Source: Rhodospirillales bacterium (GTDB lineage Bacteria > Pseudomonadota > Alphaproteobacteria > Acetobacterales > Acetobacteraceae). Taken from it: a DNA stretch of 9,683 nt. Each line of letters begins with the position of its first letter. Position 1 is the stretch's first letter. Of this stretch, positions 6,455 to 9,683 are shown one piece after another. The DNA is taken from the NCBI GenBank assembly GCA_025350425.1, contig JANXXW010000249.1:1-9683 (forward strand). Reading direction: 5' to 3'. A program made the translations under genes and the position numbers. The notes beneath the pieces were generated by a model. The model was not told the DNA's origin and made no database searches. It saw only the letters and a list, made by a program, of their open reading frames with translations.

Positions 6455-6494
6455 GATGCAGGTCTTTCAATGGGTTATGATTAAGACCTGCATC
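6455..6494. repeat. Perfect 12-bp inverted repeat in intergenic DNA
   Basis: GATGCAGGTCTT (6455-6466) is followed after 16 bp by its exact reverse complement AAGACCTGCATC (6483-6494). The spacer is AT-rich. No T-run follows on either strand, so a simple terminator is unlikely. It might be an operator for a dimer or tetramer, a hairpin in a leader or small RNA, or the end sequences of a minute mobile repeat. The third AGTCA-like half-site directly abuts its left arm. Confidence 0.75.
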
Positions 6495-6521
6495 AATTTA
6501 GCAACATGCTTATGGGTAACT

Positions 6522-6537
6522 GTTGTAAATATACAAC
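6522..6537. promoter_or_regulatory. Palindrome GTTGTA-N4-TACAAC
   Basis: Two perfect 6-bp arms around a 4-bp AT spacer, about 90 bp upstream of the ATG at 6628. The size and symmetry suit a helix-turn-helix dimer site. The identity of any binding protein is unknown. Confidence 0.4.
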
Positions 6538-6627
6538 GGTTCTTCGACGCCACGTGCAACGACACACAGGCTCATGGAGGCGTCAGGGAATAGCCGCTAG
6601 AGTTTGGTCATCCCTGAGGGTGTAAAA

Positions 6628-7020
6628 ATGTCTATCGCCAAACCAGCTCGACGAAATCGCGAACAGGCCGAAACCCCATTACCTCCGCACGCGGCCAACG
6701 TGATTGAGTTTCACATGCGCGTGCTACCACGCCACGTCGCCGTGTTGACGCGGTGGCTTCAGGCGGGACGGGCCATGGGGCTGTGTGATGCCTCCGCCTT
6801 CCAATCAGGGCGTGGTGAAGCCGGAAGCATGGAGCCGAAGACGGATTACGTACTGATCTGGGTTCGCGAAAATGCCGACCCGGCATACCTGGTGGCGCCT
6901 GCTGGATCGCATTGGACGGTGTCGGATTGCGTGCGACAGCAAGTCCTCGGCCGCCTACAGAATTTCGAGGAAGCCCTGAATTTCATCAGGCCGGTCCTTG
7001 CAGCTTCCAAAGCCGCTTGA
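6628..7020 (+). CDS. Hypothetical protein, 130 residues
   Basis: I do not recognise the family. The ATG at 6628 has gaggg (6616-6620) 7 nt upstream; a longer form from TTG 6604 is possible but less likely. The protein has no signal peptide or membrane segment. Residues 1-20 are polar and basic (KPARRNREQAE). A compact, probably folded core runs from HAANVIEFHMRVLPRHVAVL (21-40) to DYVLIWVRENADPAYLVAPA (73-92) and ends in a helix-like QNFEEALNFIRPVL (111-124). Codon use and GC match neighbouring core genes and the amino-acid pattern looks like a real protein. It precedes another unknown gene on the same strand, 54 bp away, so the two may be an operon. Confidence 0.7.
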   Translation: MSIAKPARRNREQAETPLPPHAANVIEFHMRVLPRHVAVLTRWLQAGRAMGLCDASAFQSGRGEAGSMEPKTDYVLIWVRENADPAYLVAPAGSHWTVSDCVRQQVLGRLQNFEEALNFIRPVLAASKAA

Positions 7021-7025
7021 AACGG

Positions 7026-7057
7026 TACGTTTTCGCGTTAACTGATACGCAAACGTA
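7026..7057 (+). repeat. Hairpin between the two orphan genes
   Basis: Outer arms TACGTTT (7026-7032) and AAACGTA (7051-7057) pair perfectly, with a further inner stem GCGT (7035-7038)/ACGC (7047-7050) after a small bulge. The stem lies in the 54-bp gap, 17 nt before the next start. No U-run follows, so it may be an attenuating or mRNA-stabilising stem rather than a full terminator. Confidence 0.45.
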
Positions 7058-7074
7058 AGAATTGGGGTTGCCGG

Positions 7075-7770
7075 GTGGGAGTCACGACACGGACCGACGA
7101 AATTACCATCGACCCTGCAATGGTACGACGGCCTGCGAAACATGTGCGACAATCTAACGCAAGGCTTATTAGGCCACTTATCCTACTGCTCATTATCGCG
7201 ATGACCGTTGCTTCGGTGGTTGCATATTTCGGCCCAACGCTGCGTTGGCTCACTGGACCGGGGTCGATGACCCGGTCGTCCGACGCTGGCTCTGTCCTGC
7301 AATTTACTTATCCGATCGGGACCCCCGTCGATCGTATCCTGCTCAAGACCAGCGTGAGCATCACCATTACCCACCTGGACGCCGCGCCCGATAATATCGC
7401 CATCGGTCCGCCGCCCGGCGACTTGGCCGGATCGTTCACTTGGACGGTGATCCCGCATCAGGGGTCGCGCAACGTGCGCCGGCTGATCGGGGAGGTCGAA
7501 TGGCAGGGGAGGGTCTACAAGGTGTGCGAAGCGATCGAAGATCAGGAAGGCTCGGCGCTGAAATACGCTGAACGCTACTTTCCGGTGAACAACGCCGGCA
7601 TACGCTACAGGACTCCGTTGAAGATTGACTACACGCCATACGTCAACTTCCTCTCAGCGACGATTGCCGATATTCCAACCGGCCAGCAGCCAGTCGGGGA
7701 GGCGCCTAAACTGCGCATTGGCACCATGGCAGAACGCCTGACCCCGCTCTGCCTGGGCCAAAAGACTTAG
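7075..7770 (+). CDS. Hypothetical single-pass membrane protein, 231 residues
   Basis: I do not recognise the family. The start is a GTG at 7075 with a weak G-rich ribosome site upstream; the ATG at 7120 (residue 16) is an alternative without a clear site. The basic N-terminus (residues 1-30, with RRPAKHVRQSNAR) is followed by one strong membrane segment at about 31-53 (LIRPLILLLIIAMTVASVVA). By the positive-inside rule the N-terminus is cytoplasmic and residues 54-231 are periplasmic. The periplasmic part is soluble-looking and mixed beta in character (LLKTSVSITITHLD, GEVEWQGRVYKVCEAIED). It has exactly two cysteines (151 and 226), which could form a disulfide. It probably forms a pair with the 130-aa gene upstream. 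No terminator is seen after it. Confidence 0.72.
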   Translation: MGVTTRTDEITIDPAMVRRPAKHVRQSNARLIRPLILLLIIAMTVASVVAYFGPTLRWLTGPGSMTRSSDAGSVLQFTYPIGTPVDRILLKTSVSITITHLDAAPDNIAIGPPPGDLAGSFTWTVIPHQGSRNVRRLIGEVEWQGRVYKVCEAIEDQEGSALKYAERYFPVNNAGIRYRTPLKIDYTPYVNFLSATIADIPTGQQPVGEAPKLRIGTMAERLTPLCLGQKT

Positions 7771-7878
7771 ACCACCTTACCCAGCAGCATGGCAGGAATT
7801 AGGCGATCGGTGGCGCGTAAATTGCTGATTATGTTTATATATTGAGCGTCGACGCTATCACGCTAAACCACACCCGTC

Positions 7879-8044
7879 ATGTCCAACGAGACCGTCGCGT
7901 CGCGCCTGTTTCCAGCCGTGAGGCGCTAGAGACTCACCGCGGCCTTTGATGGCAGGCGTATCACCTACGATGGTGGCGTCTTGCTATAGGCCGCCATCGA
8001 ATGCGGTGACGCTAGACATCGACGACACGGTCGACGTCGTGCAC
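7879..8044 (+). pseudogene. IS1380 family transposase remnant
   Basis: From ATG 7879 the frame reads MSNETVASRLFPAVRR, stop (7927-7929), RLTAAFDGRRITYDGGVLL, stop (7987-7989), AAIE. This is the usual beginning of IS1380-type transposases (LTAAFDGGRL.S.GGVLLL in intact members). The reading then changes frame and continues NAVTLDIDDTVDVVH up to 8044, a hallmark segment near the middle of the same transposase that includes an acidic residue of the DDE core. About 100 codons between the two pieces are missing and the rest of the gene is gone. It is a two-piece relic with two stops and an internal deletion. Confidence 0.82.
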
Positions 8045-8109
8045 GTACTACCCGTATTAGCCTACAGCGCGTGTCAACGGCGGTCGAATTCCAGGCCAGT
8101 TGGTCGGCG

Positions 8110-8614
8110 TAAAAGCAGGCCAGTGGCGCCGTGTTGCACAGCAGCGGCGGTGTTTCAGATCAGCGCGAGGTGGTGCCGTTGGGTCGGCGACGAATTCGCC
8201 CTCATCATAGGCCCGCTTGTGCTGGGTCACGACCGCGCCGCCGCACAGGATCACCACCTGGTCGACGCCTCCCCCGTAATCACGATACCTCCAAAGCCGC
8301 AGGCGATCGGCACAAAGTAGTCGTAGCCACGAAAGCGGACCAACGATGTGGACCAAACCCGGCCCCTGCGCTTCCCACACGGCTCCAGCAGTACCGCGAG
8401 TAGGCAGAGCAGCACCGCAAGACCGGCAAGCGTTGAGCGCGCCAAAGCTTGCTGCTTCCGGGACCGATGTCATGAAGTTGGGTTAGGCGTATTTGACCAA
8501 GCCCTCGACCCTGCCTTTATCGCTGCATTTGCAGGGGCGGCCGAGGCGGTCGGCAAATAGTTGGTGACTGACAAACTCGGTGAACGCCCGCGTCAGCGTC
8601 TCACCGTTGCTCCA
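8110..8614 (-). pseudogene. istA: IS21 family transposase IstA remnant
   Basis: The minus strand from about 8614 reads NGETLTRAFTEFVSHQLFAD, then RLGRPCKCSDKGRVEGLVKYA, a stop at 8485-8483, then PNFMTSVPEAASFGALNA. This matches the part of IstA just after the catalytic core (SHYLFA..F..P.KGN.KGKVEGLV.Y.R.NF). In a shifted frame it continues EPCGKRRGRVWSTSLVRFRG and YDYFVPIACGFGG, and after another shift YRDYGGGVDQVVILCGGAVV then THQ-like QHKRAYDEGEFVADPT and, shifted again, HHLALI at about 8158. These are the C-terminal IstA blocks. The N-terminal half and the partner gene istB are absent. At least one stop and three frameshifts make it non-functional. The lower end is approximate. Confidence 0.82.
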
Positions 8615-8694
8615 TTGGCCTGCTCTGTCACCGCCGTGCACTCAGCGCGACGACAGCATGCAATGTGCGGGGGAACTCAATATCCAACAGCAAA

Positions 8695-8875
8695 GCCAGC
8701 TTCTGGGCATAAACCGGGCCGATGCCCCGAATCACACCTGATCTAAGGTATTTCTCGATCCCCTCCAGCGTGCCTCGATCCGCAACACGCAAAAGTCGCT
8801 CTCGCCGTTGTGGTTGGTCACCTACTCGACGACGCCTGCCAGCGCCTCGACCGGCGTGGGGTAAGTTGGCAGTGA
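8695..8875 (-). pseudogene. recD2: recD2 helicase remnant (N-terminal pieces)
   Basis: The minus strand reads LPTYPTPVEALAGVVE, a stop at 8824-8822, then VTNHNGESDFCVLRIEA. It continues, after loss of roughly 50 codons and a frame change, as RGTLEGIEKYLRSGVIRGIG and PVYAQKL. Both pieces match the start of RecD2/RecD-like ATP-dependent exonuclease helicases (LAG.VERVT.HNEE.GFCVLR.KARG, and LEGIEKYLGSGMI.GIGPVYAKKL). The ATPase domain is absent. It lies on the same strand as the istA remnant, which begins about 80 bp further on, so the insertion sequence may have disrupted or travelled with this gene. Confidence is in the family, not in the exact ends. Confidence 0.8.
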
Positions 8876-8928
8876 CGCAGAGGAGTAAGATATCTGAATC
8901 GGACGGAACGTTTAAAAGTGAAGCGGGA

Positions 8929-8947
8929 CCTGACCGAACTTGTCAGG
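8929..8947 (-). terminator. Weak stem-loop at the 3' end of the SDR gene
   Basis: CCTGAC (8929-8934) and GTCAGG (8942-8947) form a perfect 6-bp stem with a 7-nt loop spanning the SDR stop codon. In the minus direction it is followed after about ten bases by a short U-rich stretch. The stem is short and the tail is interrupted, so it is at best a weak terminator. Confidence 0.25.
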
Positions 8948-9683
8948 GAGCGCCGTCGATATAGCGTTTGGCAGGAGCGGCAAAGTCAGGGTGCCAGCGG
9001 GAGAGCGGCGGACGGTTCTCGACGATGTCGCCGGCGGCCCAAAGGATGCGGCGTTCGTCGAGGCCGCGAGAGACATCATTGTCGGGGCAGAGGATGTAGA
9101 AATCGCCGACGTCGAGCCGCTCCAGCATGAAAACGACCGTCTGCTCCGGCGTCCACGCGGCAGCAGGGCGTTCGGTGCGGCCGTTGGCGGTCAGCGGCGT
9201 GAAGACGAAGCCGGGAATCAGGAGATGGGCGGTGACGCGACAGCCGGGCGTAGTGCGCAACTCGTGCTGCAAGGCTTCGGTGAAGGCCTTCACGCCAGCC
9301 TTGGCGACGTTGTAGGCGGGGTCGCCGGGCGGTGTGGTGATGCCCTGCTTCGAGCCGGTGTTGATGATCAGGCCAGGGCGACCGGAGGCGATCATAGTCG
9401 GCGCGAACAGTTGTGCGCCGCGGATGATGCCCCACAGGTTGACGTCGATCACGCGGGTCCAGACGTCGTTGGTGCCGAACACGGCGCTGCCGGGCTGAAT
9501 GCCGGCATTATTCATAAACAGATCGACCCGGCCGAAGCGCTCCAGCACTGCTGCCTGAAGCCGGTGCAGGTCGTCTATCCGGCTGACATCTGTAGCGTGG
9601 CCCATGACGCTGGCCGCGCTGTTTGCGGCTTGGGCGATCGCGGCGACGGCACTGTCGAGCCGGTCGCCCGCGAGGTCGGCGAT
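8943..9683 (-). CDS. Short-chain dehydrogenase/reductase (N-terminus outside the window)
   Basis: The frame is open from the right edge (9683) to the stop at 8943, 246 visible residues. An ATG at 9605 lies inside the fold and is not the start. The visible part begins IADLAGDRLDSAVAAIAQAA, the end of the second strand with the loop that helps choose NAD or NADP; the TGxxxGIG cofactor motif should lie just upstream, about 35-40 residues away. Other classical SDR marks are present, counted from the visible start: FMNNAGI (56-61), Asn82 in VNLWG, Ser111 in NTGSKQG, and Tyr124/Lys128 in YNVAKAG, the complete Asn-Ser-Tyr-Lys catalytic set. The C-terminal part (DNDVSRGLDERRILWAAGDI, then RWHPDFAAPAKRYIDGAP) is not diagnostic of a substrate. 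It looks functional, with the decayed region directly downstream. Confidence 0.9.
   Translation of the reverse strand: MADLAGDRLDSAVAAIAQAANSAASVMGHATDVSRIDDLHRLQAAVLERFGRVDLFMNNAGIQPGSAVFGTNDVWTRVIDVNLWGIIRGAQLFAPTMIASGRPGLIINTGSKQGITTPPGDPAYNVAKAGVKAFTEALQHELRTTPGCRVTAHLLIPGFVFTPLTANGRTERPAAAWTPEQTVVFMLERLDVGDFYILCPDNDVSRGLDERRILWAAGDIVENRPPLSRWHPDFAAPAKRYIDGAP

Larger units (their letters stand above)
6279..6627. other. AT-rich divergent intergenic region with inverted and direct repeats
   Basis: This 349-bp gap separates the minus-strand glycosyltransferase from the plus-strand orphan at 6628. Its middle (about 6400-6540) is clearly more AT-rich than the surrounding genes. It holds a perfect 12-bp inverted repeat, three phased AGTCA-like half-sites, a GTTGTA/TACAAC palindrome and a TCAGGGA/TCCCTGA pair near the next start; these are listed separately. 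A seven-T run at 6288-6294 has no stem before it. I find no gene and no confident -35/-10 pair on either strand. Confidence 0.6.
7771..8942. mobile_element. Degenerate region: remnants of two insertion sequences and recD2
   Basis: No intact gene lies in these 1.17 kb. Translated pieces match three different gene families in broken form, listed separately: IS1380-type transposase (plus), IS21-type istA (minus) and the start of recD2 (minus). Positions 7771-7878 hold nothing recognisable. I could not find matching terminal inverted repeats or target duplications, so the ends of each insertion are lost. Open frames across this region (for example 7946-8320) are partly transposase fragments joined to unrelated sequence. 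Confidence 0.75.

Noticed and set aside
7946..8320. 124-codon plus-strand frame as an intact gene
   Set aside because: Only its LDIDDTVDVVH segment matches IS1380 transposase. The rest runs antisense through the istA remnant, so it is a chimeric chance frame.
8918..9130. 70-codon plus-strand frame starting near the SDR stop
   Set aside because: It overlaps the SDR coding region antisense and is Arg/Gly-rich with no motif; a shadow.
1..9683. CRISPR arrays, tRNA, rRNA, toxin-antitoxin or phage genes
   Set aside because: None was seen by reading both strands: no regular spaced repeats, no cloverleaf with the conserved T-arm sequence, and no recognisable toxin, antitoxin or phage protein.

Overview
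The window looks like a stretch of chromosome from a GC-rich alphaproteobacterium. The N-terminus of RNase E, the DUF1491 protein and the general style of the proteins point to Acetobacteraceae or a close relative. This is a family-level impression from remembered sequences, not a search result.

Layout. (1) Positions 1-688 (minus) hold the first 229 codons of RNase E (rne), cut off by the window edge inside an acidic, low-complexity insertion in the S1 domain. (2) Positions 689-1181 have no convincing gene but several strong hairpins. They separate rne from a divergent DUF1491 gene (1182-1520, plus). (3) An OmpA-like outer-membrane protein (1650-2672, plus) meets a minus-strand operon tail to tail, with an 11-bp overlap. 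(4) The minus-strand cluster is, in order of transcription, a family 4 glycosyltransferase (6278-5223), an ECHDC3-like enoyl-CoA hydratase-family protein (5152-4358) and two VOC (glyoxalase-fold) proteins (4361-3492 and 3495-2662). The last three genes are joined by two ATGA stop/start overlaps and so are almost certainly co-translated. A near-perfect 25-nt palindrome lies between the glycosyltransferase and this trio. (5) An unusually AT-rich intergenic stretch (6279-6627) carries a perfect 12-bp inverted repeat, three phased AGTCA-like half-sites and a second palindrome. It precedes two plus-strand orphans: a 130-aa soluble protein and a 231-aa single-pass membrane protein. (6) Positions 7771-8942 are a graveyard of decayed genes: an IS1380-type transposase (plus), an IS21-type istA (minus) and the start of a recD2 helicase (minus), each with internal stops, frameshifts or deletions. 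(7) The window ends inside a minus-strand short-chain dehydrogenase (SDR) that lacks its N-terminus here.

How the genes work together. The only clear functional unit is the hydratase-VOC-VOC trio, which looks like a small-molecule catabolic or detoxifying operon. Its hydratase-family member lacks both canonical catalytic glutamates, so its chemistry is open. RNase E, OmpA and DUF1491 look like ordinary core genes. The right end is accessory DNA with past transposon traffic. I see no CRISPR array, tRNA, rRNA or intact mobile element, and no clearly new multi-gene defence system. The best candidates for undescribed biology are the trio, the two orphan genes with their structured upstream region, and the structured rne leader.
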